The notes: generated by a model not told the origin, from the sequence alone. A stretch of 64,000 bases of DNA from Saprospiraceae bacterium (GCA_028285085.1 JANQQI010000125.1:1-64000), one strand, 5' to 3'; positions 1-11,423 are shown, counted from the stretch's first letter. Made by a program: numbers and translations.

Positions 1-1
1 G

Positions 2-1309
2 CGTACCATTGGTTTGCCTCGGGGCTATCGCATCACAGGTGACCTACAACCTTATCCGGGTTGGAAAAACCCGGCACCTCTCTTACGGGAATCCACACAG
101 CTTCGCAACAGCAACGCGGCGCTTTACAAGCTCACACGACCTTGGCTACAAACTGTAGATGTCGAGTTATTTCCATTCAAAAATGTCTTCGACGAACAGG
201 TCAATGGTTTTCTGACGCCGATGCTAAAAGATATTGATGATCATCCATTGGTGTACTGGATTACAGTGGGATTAAATTATAGCTTGTCTAATCTTTCACG
301 CCTACAGGAGTCCTGGCAAATTCTTTTCGACAAAGACCGTTTGTACCGAAAAGAGCTGGATTTAGGATTTGATCCAAATACTTTTAAAGCTAGAGAATTC
401 ACCTCCATTGATGATTACATTCTGCCTTTACGGCAAATCGTACAGCATAGCCCATCCGATCACAATGGTCTGCAATGGCGCTATCTTGATGGCTCGGTCG
501 TATTTATTTTCAAACGCATCCTCCCGATCACCTATAAAGAATTTGTCAGCAAAGTCGACATCGCCCAAGCCGTACAAATGATGTACGATAATATCGGTGG
601 TGCCAGACTGCCTTTACGCCGAGACTCAAAGGGACGCATCATTGAACAGGCCGAACGCGACGTTTATCTGCCTCAGCCGAATTGGATGGTTTTGTTTGGC
701 GGCGATTATATCGATGTGGGTAAAATTGAGCGGCTACGCTACACCCAAAATCAACAGCAAATCTTCTGGCGAACAGTCACTAGTGCCAATCAATCGGCCA
801 CCTACGACGATGGCATGGTTACTTTTAAACGTGTGGCGGGTGGTACCTTGGTAGAAATTGTTGCCCGGCAGGAATTTGCCTTGCCCACATTCTGGAAAGT
901 CGTGAATATGGACTACTTCCCGGAAATGAAAGATACACTGGTGTCTGATGCCTACGTTCGTTTCTTCACCCGAACGATGGCCAACTTTGAAGCCGTTTGT
1001 GAAGGACGCGATCCTCGTCTTGGCCAACGATGGAATCAGGAATACGGCCAAGAAGGTGATCTCAAGCCCCCCATCGAAATCGAACAGCTCAAAAATATTT
1101 TCGGTCTGGTATCCGGTTTTGTTAAGAAATGGTCGAATAAATCAGATGCAACTCCGCAGCAACCAACCGACGAATCGGGATACCGACATTTTAAACCTTC
1201 TCATACTCCTAAGCGAAATGTCGTCCGTTCATTCTTCGGCGATCTCTCCGATGCCATTCAAAAAGATATGCGCCTGCTTCGATCAGGCACACAAAACGAT
1301 AAAACATGA
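2..1309 (+). CDS. Hypothetical protein, 5' end truncated by window edge
   Basis: ORF is open to the left edge (RTIGLPRGYRITGDL...); the track start at 14 is a TTG, so the true start is probably upstream. ATGA overlap with the next gene. No family recognised. Confidence 0.7.
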   Translation, partial: RTIGLPRGYRITGDLQPYPGWKNPAPLLRESTQLRNSNAALYKLTRPWLQTVDVELFPFKNVFDEQVNGFLTPMLKDIDDHPLVYWITVGLNYSLSNLSRLQESWQILFDKDRLYRKELDLGFDPNTFKAREFTSIDDYILPLRQIVQHSPSDHNGLQWRYLDGSVVFIFKRILPITYKEFVSKVDIAQAVQMMYDNIGGARLPLRRDSKGRIIEQAERDVYLPQPNWMVLFGGDYIDVGKIERLRYTQNQQQIFWRTVTSANQSATYDDGMVTFKRVAGGTLVEIVARQEFALPTFWKVVNMDYFPEMKDTLVSDAYVRFFTRTMANFEAVCEGRDPRLGQRWNQEYGQEGDLKPPIEIEQLKNIFGLVSGFVKKWSNKSDATPQQPTDESGYRHFKPSHTPKRNVVRSFFGDLSDAIQKDMRLLRSGTQNDKT

Positions 1310-2358
1310 AGGTTCTAGTCACCGGTGCTAATGGATTTATCGGCGCACAACTTGTTCGCCTACTACTCCGGGAAGGATATAGTGTACGGGCTATGGTCAG
1401 AGCAACGAGTGATTTGCGAAGCTTAGAGGGCATTGAGGTCGAACGTGTTATCGGCGATATTCTAGATCCAGATTCTTTGGCCAAAGCTATGGTGGGTTGC
1501 CAATGGGTATTTCATGTGGCGGGGATTTTTGCTTATTGGGGCCACGCCCCCGATGCATTAATCCACAACGCCCGGGCGGGCATGGAGCATGTTCTCGGAG
1601 CCGCCCGGCAAGCAGGAGTCGAGCGCATCATTTTGACTTCTTCTTCCGTGACCTGCGGCGCGAATACTCAGCCTACAGTAATCCGTGAAAGCGAACCGGG
1701 GACTTTTGATCGTCCCCCAGCTTACGTCCTTTCAAAATGCGAGCAAGAAAAGATGGCCTTTGCCCTCGCTCAGCAATACGATATGGATTTGGTGGCCGTA
1801 TGTCCAACCCTGACCATTGGTGGCCCGGATTATGGCCTGACCGAAAGCAATCACAGCATTTTAAGCTATTTAAAAGATCCTTATAAATCGAGCTGGATTG
1901 GTGGCTGCAATATGGTCTCCGTAAAGGATATCGCCCAAGGCCACCTGCTAGTCGCGAAGGATGGTCAAGCCGGTGAAAAATATCTTTTGGGCAGTGAAAA
2001 CCTAGAGTGGCAAGACGTCCACCGTTTGATTTCTGAGCTAACGGGTCTGCCCGGCCCTTATCTAAAAGCCTATCATACTTCCGCCTATTTGGTGGCTGCC
2101 TTCGAAGAACTGTGGAGCAACTTTACTGGCAAAACGCCACCAACTACTCGCGAACAAGCCCGTATGGTCGGGCAATATTATTGGTACGCGCACGACAAGG
2201 CCGCCGAGCTAGATTATCAGCCACGCTCCACCCGCCAGGCGCTAATTGAAGCCCTTTCCTGGCTCGTCACCAGTGACCATCTACCGAATGCGCTCCGCGC
2301 TGAAATGAATTTATCTCCAGAAATTTACGACTACCGACATGGAATTCAAGAGCATTAG
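1306..2358 (+). CDS. NAD-dependent epimerase/dehydratase (SDR, dihydroflavonol reductase-like)
   Basis: N-terminal Rossmann motif VTGANGFIGAQLV; Y-x-x-x-K motif (YVLSKCE). Confidence 0.9.
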   Translation: MKVLVTGANGFIGAQLVRLLLREGYSVRAMVRATSDLRSLEGIEVERVIGDILDPDSLAKAMVGCQWVFHVAGIFAYWGHAPDALIHNARAGMEHVLGAARQAGVERIILTSSSVTCGANTQPTVIRESEPGTFDRPPAYVLSKCEQEKMAFALAQQYDMDLVAVCPTLTIGGPDYGLTESNHSILSYLKDPYKSSWIGGCNMVSVKDIAQGHLLVAKDGQAGEKYLLGSENLEWQDVHRLISELTGLPGPYLKAYHTSAYLVAAFEELWSNFTGKTPPTTREQARMVGQYYWYAHDKAAELDYQPRSTRQALIEALSWLVTSDHLPNALRAEMNLSPEIYDYRHGIQEH

Positions 2359-2866
2359 CATCGTTAAGCATCCTACCGAAACCGTTTGGGCCAATATGCG
2401 CGATCATTTTCCCCAAATCGGCGAATTGATCGACGATCTGGAATACATAAAAGTCCAATCCGTCACACCCCAAGCCAACGACATCCTAGAAGTTGTTAAC
2501 CACTGGAAGGCCGCCCCAAAAATTCCCGATTTCATCACCCAGTACATCAAACCCGAAATGATGAGTTGGACCGATATCGCCCGCTGGAATGAGCAGGAGC
2601 AAATTTGTCAGTGGCGTATCGAATCCCATTATTTTCGCGAGCAGATGGATTGTACGGGTAGCACACGCTTCGAGCCCGCCCTTGGCGGGCGGGGCTGTCG
2701 CCTGACCTTTGCTGGTCGCATTGAATGGGAAGGCAGTCCATTTCGCTCTCTCGGAATCATGGATGGCATGATATCTAAAACGATTGAAAGTGTGATGGGC
2801 AAAATGATTCCAAATAGTTTTCGGAAGGTAACGCAGGGGGTGGAGAAGTATTTGGCGCAGCAGTGA
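2339..2866 (+). CDS. SRPBCC-family (polyketide cyclase/START-like) protein
   Basis: MEFKSISIVKHPTETVWANMRDHFPQIGELIDDLEYIKV...; typical SRPBCC opening; overlaps the previous gene by 20 nt. Confidence 0.65.
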   Translation: MEFKSISIVKHPTETVWANMRDHFPQIGELIDDLEYIKVQSVTPQANDILEVVNHWKAAPKIPDFITQYIKPEMMSWTDIARWNEQEQICQWRIESHYFREQMDCTGSTRFEPALGGRGCRLTFAGRIEWEGSPFRSLGIMDGMISKTIESVMGKMIPNSFRKVTQGVEKYLAQQ

Positions 2867-2993
2867 GCGGTTTTTGACTGTGAATGCGCTGGGTATTAAA
2901 GGTTCCTAAAGAGATTAAATAGTGGCTAACCAAGCGAATAATACGTAATGAAGCAATGGGGTAAACATTAGGCTTATATTATGAAGAAAATGT

Positions 2994-3198
2994 AATTGGG
3001 GCTTTGAGGGTGGGACCCACCCGCTGTTCCGCCGCCGCCGACCCAACAGGTCGCAAATTGCTTGGACAAATAGCTCACCAGTCTTTACCAGTGACTTTTT
3101 ATGGTAATTAGCAACGTTTTGTTCGTTTTGGCCAAAAGGGAATTAGTACGTCACTATCTATAGATTCCGGAAAACAGCAAATTCCATAAATCAAGGGG
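2994..3198 (+). repeat. Degenerate dispersed intergenic repeat, copy 1
   Basis: Shares ttggggctttgagggtgggaccc, a Pro/CCG-rich tract, a ctttaccag...ttttatgg block, ctatctatagattcc and aattccataaa, in the same order, with 25472-25660. Confidence 0.75.
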
Positions 3199-3547
3199 AG
3201 AATTTTTGAAACCACCGCCCAATATGTCTTACAAACGACACTTTAGACCTCGTCATAGTGACTTTAGAAAGTACTGTCGTATGAAATCTTAGTATCGCAT
3301 CACTCTTCAGTTTGGAATTCTTTATTTTCAAACCATCATTGTAAGCCTATTCTTATCTCAATTACAACAAAAACAGATATAATTATATACTAGAGCGCTA
3401 ACTCATCATCCCTAAATCCCATCTTTTCAACCAAAATCCACCAAATTTCCGGTCGTTAACCTACAACTTGCCTGAATTAAATCGTAAGTTTCGATAACGG
3501 AATTTGTTGGTCACCCGCTGACCTTATCACACGAAAAACAACAACCT

Positions 3548-5113
3548 ATGGCTTTAGCAAACCGATTCTATTACATTTTCTTTACCACTCTCTTTTTCCT
3601 TTTTAATAGTTGCACTCAGGAACCACCGGCCATCCCGGCTGATATGGCGAAGGCAGATCTGATCCCCTATCCGGTTGCTTTGACTGCTACGGGTAGCTCT
3701 TTTGCCCTGAAGGCGAGCACAAAAATCCAGGTGGCCGACGATGCTGGCGTGAAAGCCGTCGGTGAATATTTGGCTGATAAACTACGCCCGGCTACAGGCC
3801 TACCTTTGACAGTCGAAGTGGGAACCGCCGAGAAAGATGTCATTCATTTAGCGCTCGGCGCCAATGATGCTGAATTGGGTTCAGAGGGTTACCTTCTGGA
3901 AGTCACTGAAGAGCGCGTGCACCTAACAGCTAATGAAGCTGCGGGATTATTCCGAGGTGTTCAGACGATTCGTCAATTGTTGCCGGCAAAGATAGAGGCC
4001 TCGACAGCACAAACGGCCGATTGGATTATCCCTACGGGTAATATCAAAGATTATCCGAGCTATGCACACCGCGGATCAATGCTGGATGTTTCTCGCCACT
4101 TTTTTGGTGTAGAAGATGTGAAGCGCTATATCGATTTTCTGGCTTTTTATAAAATGAATGTGATGCACTTGCACTTGACTGACGATCAAGGCTGGCGGAT
4201 CGAGATCAAGTCTTGGCCTAAGCTCACCACACACGGTGGTAGCACCGAAGTTGGTGGTGGCGAAGGGGGCTTCTTTACTCAAGAACAATACAAAGAGCTC
4301 GTAGCCTACGCGCAAGCGCGCCATATTACGGTCATCCCTGAAATCGATATGCCAGGTCACACCAATGCTGCACTTGCCGCTTACGCTGAGCTGAATTGCG
4401 ATGGTAAAGCCAGAGAGCTCTACACCGGGACCGAAGTAGGTTTCAGCACGCTTTGTACCGACAAGCCAATCACCTACCAGTTTATCGATGATGTCATCCG
4501 AGAATTGGCGGCCATGACTCCAGGGCCATATATCCACATCGGTGGTGATGAATCCCATGCCACCAAGAAAGAAGATTATATTCCTTTCGTCAACCAAGTC
4601 CAAGACATCGTCAATAAGCACGGTAAGCAGATGATTGGTTGGGATGAGATCGCAACGGCCAGCTTGAAGCCTAATTCTATTGCCCAAGTATGGGCCAGCG
4701 TTGACAATGCGAAACTAGCGGTCGAGCAAAATACCAAAATCCTCATGTCGCCCGCCCGCAAGGTTTATCTCGATATGCAATACGATTCAACCACTACCCT
4801 CGGACTCCACTGGGCTGCTTATATCGAGATTGACAGCAGCTATATTTGGGATCCGGCGACTTATATTCCCGGAGTTGGTAAGGATCAGATTATTGGTATC
4901 GAAGCGCCATTATGGTCAGAGACGGTTACGAAAATGGATGAAATTGAATATATGGTTTTTCCACGCTTGCCCGGTCTCGCGGAAATTGGTTGGACGCCGG
5001 CGGCCAGCCGAAATTGGGATACTTATAAACAACGCTTAGGGCAACATGGTCCACGTATGAGCACGATGGAAATTGATTTTTATCGCTCGAAACAAATTCC
5101 CTGGGCGAATTAA
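3548..5113 (+). CDS. Beta-N-acetylhexosaminidase, GH20, lipoprotein
   Basis: Lipobox LFNSC; HRGSMLDVSRHFF, HLHLTDDQGWRIEI, HIGGDE catalytic motif. Confidence 0.93.
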   Translation: MALANRFYYIFFTTLFFLFNSCTQEPPAIPADMAKADLIPYPVALTATGSSFALKASTKIQVADDAGVKAVGEYLADKLRPATGLPLTVEVGTAEKDVIHLALGANDAELGSEGYLLEVTEERVHLTANEAAGLFRGVQTIRQLLPAKIEASTAQTADWIIPTGNIKDYPSYAHRGSMLDVSRHFFGVEDVKRYIDFLAFYKMNVMHLHLTDDQGWRIEIKSWPKLTTHGGSTEVGGGEGGFFTQEQYKELVAYAQARHITVIPEIDMPGHTNAALAAYAELNCDGKARELYTGTEVGFSTLCTDKPITYQFIDDVIRELAAMTPGPYIHIGGDESHATKKEDYIPFVNQVQDIVNKHGKQMIGWDEIATASLKPNSIAQVWASVDNAKLAVEQNTKILMSPARKVYLDMQYDSTTTLGLHWAAYIEIDSSYIWDPATYIPGVGKDQIIGIEAPLWSETVTKMDEIEYMVFPRLPGLAEIGWTPAASRNWDTYKQRLGQHGPRMSTMEIDFYRSKQIPWAN

Positions 5114-5141
5114 AAAACATATCCCTAGCTAATAAATAAAA

Positions 5142-5172
5142 CGACCGTTGTAATCACAAACTACAACGGTCG
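5142..5172. terminator. Bidirectional terminator between convergent genes
   Basis: Perfect 11-bp inverted repeat cgaccgttgta...tacaacggtcg, A/T-rich flanks. Confidence 0.75.
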
Positions 5173-5180
5173 CTTTGTTT

Positions 5181-8100
5181 CTATTCACCCGAAGCAACCT
5201 CCACTTTAACGCTATTATCCATTCGGTCTTTATCGATCATAACGATATAGGGATCAATACCCACATAAGCAGGTTTCTGATCTACAGTGATCGATAATGA
5301 AGTTGTCTCTTGAGAAAAATGATGCTTCTCTAAATAAAGTATATTTTCTTGATTAAAACTTCGATTTGGATGCCCGGTAAAAACACCAATAGTAAATTTT
5401 TCATTTATCGGCATTAATGTTTCTTTACCCCAGCCATCATCTTCTATTTTTTTAGTGTGTATTTTTAAATTCAATTGATAACGACCATCCTTCAAAGGTT
5501 GAATATCGACCGCTTCCATTTTTAAATCATACACAATTATTTTTTTCATCCAATCATTAATCAACTCATGATATTCTGTTGCACTGACTCGATATAATGC
5601 CTGCAAAAGGTCATCCGTACTAGGCGGCGTTTTAGGATAAGCAAAATCTCTAATTAAATGACGTAACGCCAAATTAATGGCCTCCTCCCCGATCAAATCC
5701 TTCAAGGCATACATAATTTTAGAGCCTTTATTATACGCAACATGGGGTTGAAAATTAACGCGATGCAAGGGGTTCTCTTTTTCAAAACCACGCTGACTTA
5801 AATATAAATCCATCTCCGTATTTAATCCCTGGACGACGTGATGTTTTCCAAGTGCTTTTTCCAAAACCATAAATTCAGTATACTGCGCCAAGGTTTCCGT
5901 TAAAACAGTTGCACCTTCTATATTTTCTGGGCGAATTTGTCCACCCCACCATTGATGCGATAATTCGTGGGCAATTAATTCTTGTACCATCCGGTGTTTT
6001 CTATATCTCAAATCCGCAATAAAGCCCCAATTCTCAATCGTAAAAATCGTATTGGGATAAGCCGTTGCTGCAAATCCTTGCGTAAACTGTGATACTTCCA
6101 CGAAGCGAAAATGAGTGTAAGGATAAAGGCCAAATTCATCTATACAATAATCAAAAGCATTTTTGATACTTTGAAGCATATAGTCAATATTAAAATCATG
6201 TCGGGGATGATAATATAGCTCAACATCAATGCCTCGGTAATGCTCTTTTTTTATACTAAAGTCAGCGGAGGCAAAAGCAAAACGAAATGGAATGGGGCGA
6301 TCCATTTTATAATGAAAATAGTTGCGATTATGCTCTGTCCAATTTTTAATTAAATTTCCCGGAGCAACAACAACCTGGTCTTCATGCGTAGATACAACGG
6401 TTTCAAAATTAATAAAAGGATAAGTGTAAGCTACACTGTCTTCCCTTTCCCGTTGCCATTCCTCCAAGCTTACTACATCATTTCCTTGTACTGGTAGTTT
6501 TCTTCTGCGACGAGTTTCCGTATTACTTAGTTCCAGTGCTTCTTGATAACCGAAGACAGGAAAATAGCGGCTTATCCGCATAAAACTACCATTATCAATA
6601 ATCGAATTAAAAGGGGTATGTCCAGAAAATCCTGACCACTGCGACGAAAATTCAAAGTCCATAGAAGTCGTAGCATCTGCTTCAAGTGGTTTTGTGAATT
6701 TCAACCAATAATGCCCAAAGTGTTCGTCAGATTCAACTATCTCAGCATTGACGATTGCTACAGATTCCAGATTTGAGACTTGACTTAGAAATATTAATAC
6801 GCTATCAATTGGTCGGTTTGATTGATTTTCAATTTTATATTGCCCCTTTACGGTGTAGCGATTTTCTTTTGGAAATAAATCTACGTGGGCGATAACATCA
6901 ATAATGGTAGGCTGAGTTAAGGTTTCAAATTGTTTGTATTTTAATTCATATTCTTGCCGCCAGTTTTCCCGTTGCTCTGAGGTCGTGTAAACATTTAGAA
7001 TATTAGTTTGATAAAAAATATAGCTACCACTTCCAATAAAAAGGATAAAAAATAGAAGCAATAAAAATAGTCCTTGCTTTCCAAGATGATAATTTAATAG
7101 ACGAAAGCGTTCTGACAATTTAGTTGTTTTTCCTCTCTGCCACAGTCCATAAGTCAATAAAGCCAAACAACCTGCCAAAGCACTCCAGTATAGCATCCGC
7201 CAATTAAAAGCTTGCGCATATGCACCAAAGCCATTCATGTAAGAATATTCTACTTCTAATAAAGGCTGTGCGAAGCGCAGTAAGGTATGCCGAATGCCAA
7301 CAAGTCCACCAAGGCGAGAACTAAAAAAAAGAAGAACCAAAGCAGTTAGCGTTAAGCCCAGATATTTATGCGGGACTAAAGACTGTAGGCATAAAGCTAA
7401 TACAGCAATTAATAAAAAAGGGAGTCCCGAATAATAGAAAAGGGAAAGATAAAGGGGGATTTCAAAATCAAAATACCCTTTGGAGATTTGTATAATGATT
7501 CCAATGACAATGCTCATTAAAATTAAAAGCATCGGAATAATCGCCAAGGTAAAGTATTTTGCAAGAAATACAATTAAATTTTTAACCGGCGTTGTATTTT
7601 CCAACTCATCAAATTGCAAGCTTCGATTCCGCCAAATCTGTTCACTGCTGTAAAACAAAATAACCAGGATACCAAAAAACGGAATAGCATCCATAATATA
7701 AGCGATGATTCTACCAGTCAGCGGGTAAGTTGCCGGAGAACGAGCCGTCTCACTGACCGCATTAAAAATCTCCGAACCAACTACAATAATCCACAGTAGC
7801 ATGAGAATTAAAAAGGGTAAGCTACGAATAATCGTAGATAATTCAATTTTCACCAGAGTCAAAAAGGTACGCCAACGATAGCTACTAGTATCGGTTTTTA
7901 CAGGCTGAGGTTGGTAAACCAAGACAGGCGTTGTTTCAAGATTTTGCTTTTTCTGTTTTTTTACTTTTTGGCGAATTGTTCTAAACGAGAATAATTGATA
8001 CACTCCTAGCCATAACAGTAATGCAAGAGCTGTCCAAAATACTCGATTGAATAAAAAATTGCCTTCAAGACTGGTTAAATTAGCATTGCGCTCCTCGGCG

Positions 8101-8786
8101 GTCCAATATCGTGTTTGCTCGAAATAAGCCGAAATACCTAAAGGATCTAATTTCGCAGCCAGGGCCATCGCTTCCGCAGTGGCCGGCGTTGCATTAGCAA
8201 ACCAGGGGGCATTGGAATAAGCGGACCCCATCACATAGAGGACATAAACAAAAAGTCCACCGATGTAAATCGCTATTTTATTTCGCGTTAAAATTGCCAG
8301 AGTAAAAATGATACTGACGCACAGTAAAACATTAGGAACACCCAGTACCAGAAAATGCCAAATGTATTTCCCAAATGTCATTGGCCCTAAGTCAGCGATA
8401 TCCAAGCCCGGCATAAAACTACTCACTAAAATGCCTAAGGCACCTCCACCAAAAGCTAACAGGCTGATTAGAAATACACCTACAAAGCGGCTAAATAAAT
8501 AATTAAATTTATCGACAGGTGAAGCATAAATCATTTCCTGCATCTTATAATCTACATCTCGCAATAGACCACTGGCCCCAAAAATGGTCACGATAAAAAT
8601 GATCCCCATGGACAAAATGCCCAAGTTGTAGCCAATCATGTAGGGCGAATTCATGTGGACCACTGGTAAGCGCATCCCGTTGAGAGAGAGCATTGCCCCG
8701 AAGAACATAAAGGCAGCCACTGCCAAAAAAAAGACGGGCTTTCGAGCATGATACCGCCATTCAAATTTCAATAATTCTAAAAACAT
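5181..8786 (-). CDS. ABC transporter permease fused to M1-family aminopeptidase
   Basis: Multi-TM ABC-2-like N-terminus (MFLELLKFEWRYHARKPVFF...), C-terminal HELSHQWWGGQ zinc motif and TETLAQYTEF. Start re-assigned to 8786 because the track ORF runs into the upstream ATPase gene. Confidence 0.88.
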   Translation of the reverse strand: MFLELLKFEWRYHARKPVFFLAVAAFMFFGAMLSLNGMRLPVVHMNSPYMIGYNLGILSMGIIFIVTIFGASGLLRDVDYKMQEMIYASPVDKFNYLFSRFVGVFLISLLAFGGGALGILVSSFMPGLDIADLGPMTFGKYIWHFLVLGVPNVLLCVSIIFTLAILTRNKIAIYIGGLFVYVLYVMGSAYSNAPWFANATPATAEAMALAAKLDPLGISAYFEQTRYWTAEERNANLTSLEGNFLFNRVFWTALALLLWLGVYQLFSFRTIRQKVKKQKKQNLETTPVLVYQPQPVKTDTSSYRWRTFLTLVKIELSTIIRSLPFLILMLLWIIVVGSEIFNAVSETARSPATYPLTGRIIAYIMDAIPFFGILVILFYSSEQIWRNRSLQFDELENTTPVKNLIVFLAKYFTLAIIPMLLILMSIVIGIIIQISKGYFDFEIPLYLSLFYYSGLPFLLIAVLALCLQSLVPHKYLGLTLTALVLLFFSSRLGGLVGIRHTLLRFAQPLLEVEYSYMNGFGAYAQAFNWRMLYWSALAGCLALLTYGLWQRGKTTKLSERFRLLNYHLGKQGLFLLLLFFILFIGSGSYIFYQTNILNVYTTSEQRENWRQEYELKYKQFETLTQPTIIDVIAHVDLFPKENRYTVKGQYKIENQSNRPIDSVLIFLSQVSNLESVAIVNAEIVESDEHFGHYWLKFTKPLEADATTSMDFEFSSQWSGFSGHTPFNSIIDNGSFMRISRYFPVFGYQEALELSNTETRRRRKLPVQGNDVVSLEEWQREREDSVAYTYPFINFETVVSTHEDQVVVAPGNLIKNWTEHNRNYFHYKMDRPIPFRFAFASADFSIKKEHYRGIDVELYYHPRHDFNIDYMLQSIKNAFDYCIDEFGLYPYTHFRFVEVSQFTQGFAATAYPNTIFTIENWGFIADLRYRKHRMVQELIAHELSHQWWGGQIRPENIEGATVLTETLAQYTEFMVLEKALGKHHVVQGLNTEMDLYLSQRGFEKENPLHRVNFQPHVAYNKGSKIMYALKDLIGEEAINLALRHLIRDFAYPKTPPSTDDLLQALYRVSATEYHELINDWMKKIIVYDLKMEAVDIQPLKDGRYQLNLKIHTKKIEDDGWGKETLMPINEKFTIGVFTGHPNRSFNQENILYLEKHHFSQETTSLSITVDQKPAYVGIDPYIVMIDKDRMDNSVKVEVASGE

Positions 8787-8838
8787 GTTTATAAAGTTCG
8801 ATTGCCAAGGAATAGGGTTAAAGAAGGCATCAGCTCTA

Positions 8839-9732
8839 TCATTGAGCAATGGGCATCGATGCTTGCTGGGATAAGACTGAGAAGTACACATCCTCCAAGC
8901 CCGGTTCCAGCATTTGAAAGCCATTCCCGGGATCACTATCGGCGAGGATGTGCAACTGGGTTGCTCCGGCAAAGAGACGGGTTGATAATACCTGAAAAGC
9001 TTCCTGATAATTTGCCAGCTCAGATTTAAGGATGCTTTTATGCCAGATTTTCCCGCGCAGATCATCCATCAACTGCCGGGGCTGCCCCTCTAAAACCAGT
9101 CGTCCCTGAGCCAGAATGGCCATCTTGGTACACAAATCCCGCACATCCTCAACGATATGCGTGGAGAGCAGAACGATAACCTGCTCACCAATTTCACTCA
9201 GTAGGTTGTGGAATCGATTGCGCTCCTCGGGGTCCAGGCCAGCCGTTGGTTCATCAACAATGATCAGCTTTGGATTCCCTAGTAGTGCCTGCGCAATGCC
9301 GAAGCGTTGTCGCATCCCGCCCGAAAATTGACTCACCGCTTTTTTGCGATCCGCATAGAGGTTCACTTGCTGGAGTAATGCCAAGACTTGTTCTTTGCGC
9401 TCTTTTTTCCCTAAGAGGCCTTTCAGGATGGCCATATGGTTCAGCAGTTGGTAAGCTGATATCTTAGGATAAACACCAAATTCCTGAGGCAAATAGCCTA
9501 GCTGTCGACGAATCGACTGGGGATCTTTCAGCACATCAATACCATTGAATTCAATGCGCCCCGCATCTGGTTCTTGTAGCGCTGCAATGGTACGCATCAA
9601 GGTGGATTTGCCCGCGCCATTGGGCCCCAACAAGCCAAACATGCCATTAGTGATATTTAGGGATACGTCGTCTAGCGCTTTGACGCCGTTAGGGTAAGTC
9701 TTCGAAAGTTGACTGATCGTAAGCTGATTCAT
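8839..9732 (-). CDS. ABC transporter ATP-binding protein
   Basis: Walker A GPNGAGKST, signature SGGMRQR, Walker B LIIVDEPTAGLDP. Confidence 0.95.
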   Translation of the reverse strand: MNQLTISQLSKTYPNGVKALDDVSLNITNGMFGLLGPNGAGKSTLMRTIAALQEPDAGRIEFNGIDVLKDPQSIRRQLGYLPQEFGVYPKISAYQLLNHMAILKGLLGKKERKEQVLALLQQVNLYADRKKAVSQFSGGMRQRFGIAQALLGNPKLIIVDEPTAGLDPEERNRFHNLLSEIGEQVIVLLSTHIVEDVRDLCTKMAILAQGRLVLEGQPRQLMDDLRGKIWHKSILKSELANYQEAFQVLSTRLFAGATQLHILADSDPGNGFQMLEPGLEDVYFSVLSQQASMPIAQ

Positions 9733-9917
9733 AAAGCATTTTAGTCGAAAGATGTAGCCTCATATTTTCAACTCCAATTCTTAATGATCAAGGTCTCACG
9801 GATCGTGTTAAAAGGTACTTTTTGCGTTACCAAGGGAAAAACGGACTTTCATCACGATTCTTTTCCCTTTCATCCCGAAAGTTTGGGGATACGAGTAGAA
9901 TTTTATTATTTACTCGA

Positions 9918-11423
9918 ATGAAGTGGTTAGTCCAAAAAATCGAGACATTTACTTTAAAAAATGACGTATGGATATTTATTGGCGCTATCCTGCTAATTAG
10001 CTTATTCCAAAATACTTTTGCGCTCCCTTACAGTTGGGGAAAGTATTTGTATTACATGTTCATCGTTGGCCTTTATTTACTCCCCGTCTTAGTTTTCGAA
10101 TACCAAAAACCTAAGTTAAAAAATAGGTTAAGTAGCTGGTCGTTTATCGGTATTTGGATAAGTGTCTATCTCGTCTATCTTTTTCTGGCCGCTCTCATTA
10201 TGCAAACCAGAGGTCAGGCCGCTCTCCTACCGGAAATACCGCATCACGAATTCTTCCCAGTGATTAGCTTGATTATTTTTTGGTTGGCCGCTGGGGTGGA
10301 AGCAAATACTTATTTGATAAAAAAACTACCAAAGGTTAAGTGGATACAACAACTCAATTTAGACAAAGCCATTCTCATTATTTTATTGGGCATGTCTTTA
10401 TTACTCTCAGCAATGGCTGTCTCCAATCTTGAGCAATTCCGGGATGAAGGTTTAATTTATCCCAGCCTTGACTTCACCGCTATCATTTCTCATCCGATAT
10501 TACTGCTTCATTTTACCTGGCAATTCCTTTTTACTTATTTAGCGGGATACTTTTTTTATTTTATTAATAAAAACTTTCTGGTTCCGATACTTTTACGCCC
10601 CAAGGGTATTTTGATTTATTTGTGTAGTGTCATTCTGTGTACCGTTTTATTTTATCCCATTTTAGCACAACTACTCTTATTTTTACCGATCAGTCAAAAT
10701 ATCATGTCGCTCTTACCTAGCGATAATCATCTCGTCTTTGACCCCATCAACGGTTTGATCCCTTTTTGCATTATGATCTTTAGTGTCCCTATCATTTTAG
10801 TCATACAATGGTTCCAACAGAATAACAAAATCACTACTCTGGAAAAAGAAAAAGCGACGGTCGAATTAGGGTTTCTAAAACAGCAAATTAATCCTCACTT
10901 CTTTTTCAACACACTTAATAATCTTTATGCCCTTAGTTTAAAAAAATCGAATGACACACCCGAGGTTATTTTACAGCTCTCAGAATTGATGCGCTACGTG
11001 ATTTACAAAGGAAAAGAACAGCTGGTCCCACTCTCCGAGGAAGTTAACTATATTCAGGATTACATCAATTTACAGCAAATTCGTTTGCATAAATCTTTTG
11101 CATTTAAGCTAGATAAACAAATTGATAAAAACGATATTTTAACTCCACCTTTGCTTTTAATTATTTTAGTGGAAAATGCATTTAAACACGGCATTGAACC
11201 AGCCGAACAAGCCTGTTTTATAAATATCAATATTCGAAGCGACGCAGAAGAATTCATTTTTCAATGCGAAAATTCTTTCGAGGAAAGTGATGAAGCAGCG
11301 GAAGGCATTGGCCTGAACAACCTCCGAAGACGTTTATTACTACGGTATCCAGACCGCCATACGTTCCAGGTTGAACGAACACATAACACTTTTAAAGCGA
11401 CGCTAAAAATTTCGCTCCCATGA
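9918..11423 (+). CDS. LytS/YehU-type sensor histidine kinase
   Basis: Multiple TM helices, then QQINPHFFFNTLNNLYALSL and a GHKL-type ATPase (VENAFKHG, GIGLNNLRRRL). Start chosen at M 9918 (track start 9822). Confidence 0.9.
   Translation: MKWLVQKIETFTLKNDVWIFIGAILLISLFQNTFALPYSWGKYLYYMFIVGLYLLPVLVFEYQKPKLKNRLSSWSFIGIWISVYLVYLFLAALIMQTRGQAALLPEIPHHEFFPVISLIIFWLAAGVEANTYLIKKLPKVKWIQQLNLDKAILIILLGMSLLLSAMAVSNLEQFRDEGLIYPSLDFTAIISHPILLLHFTWQFLFTYLAGYFFYFINKNFLVPILLRPKGILIYLCSVILCTVLFYPILAQLLLFLPISQNIMSLLPSDNHLVFDPINGLIPFCIMIFSVPIILVIQWFQQNNKITTLEKEKATVELGFLKQQINPHFFFNTLNNLYALSLKKSNDTPEVILQLSELMRYVIYKGKEQLVPLSEEVNYIQDYINLQQIRLHKSFAFKLDKQIDKNDILTPPLLLIILVENAFKHGIEPAEQACFININIRSDAEEFIFQCENSFEESDEAAEGIGLNNLRRRLLLRYPDRHTFQVERTHNTFKATLKISLP

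Noticed and set aside
8787-9065. N-terminal extension of the 1294-aa ORF
   Set aside because: It would overlap the ABC ATPase gene; MFLELLKFEWRYHARK at 8786 is a typical ABC-2 permease start.
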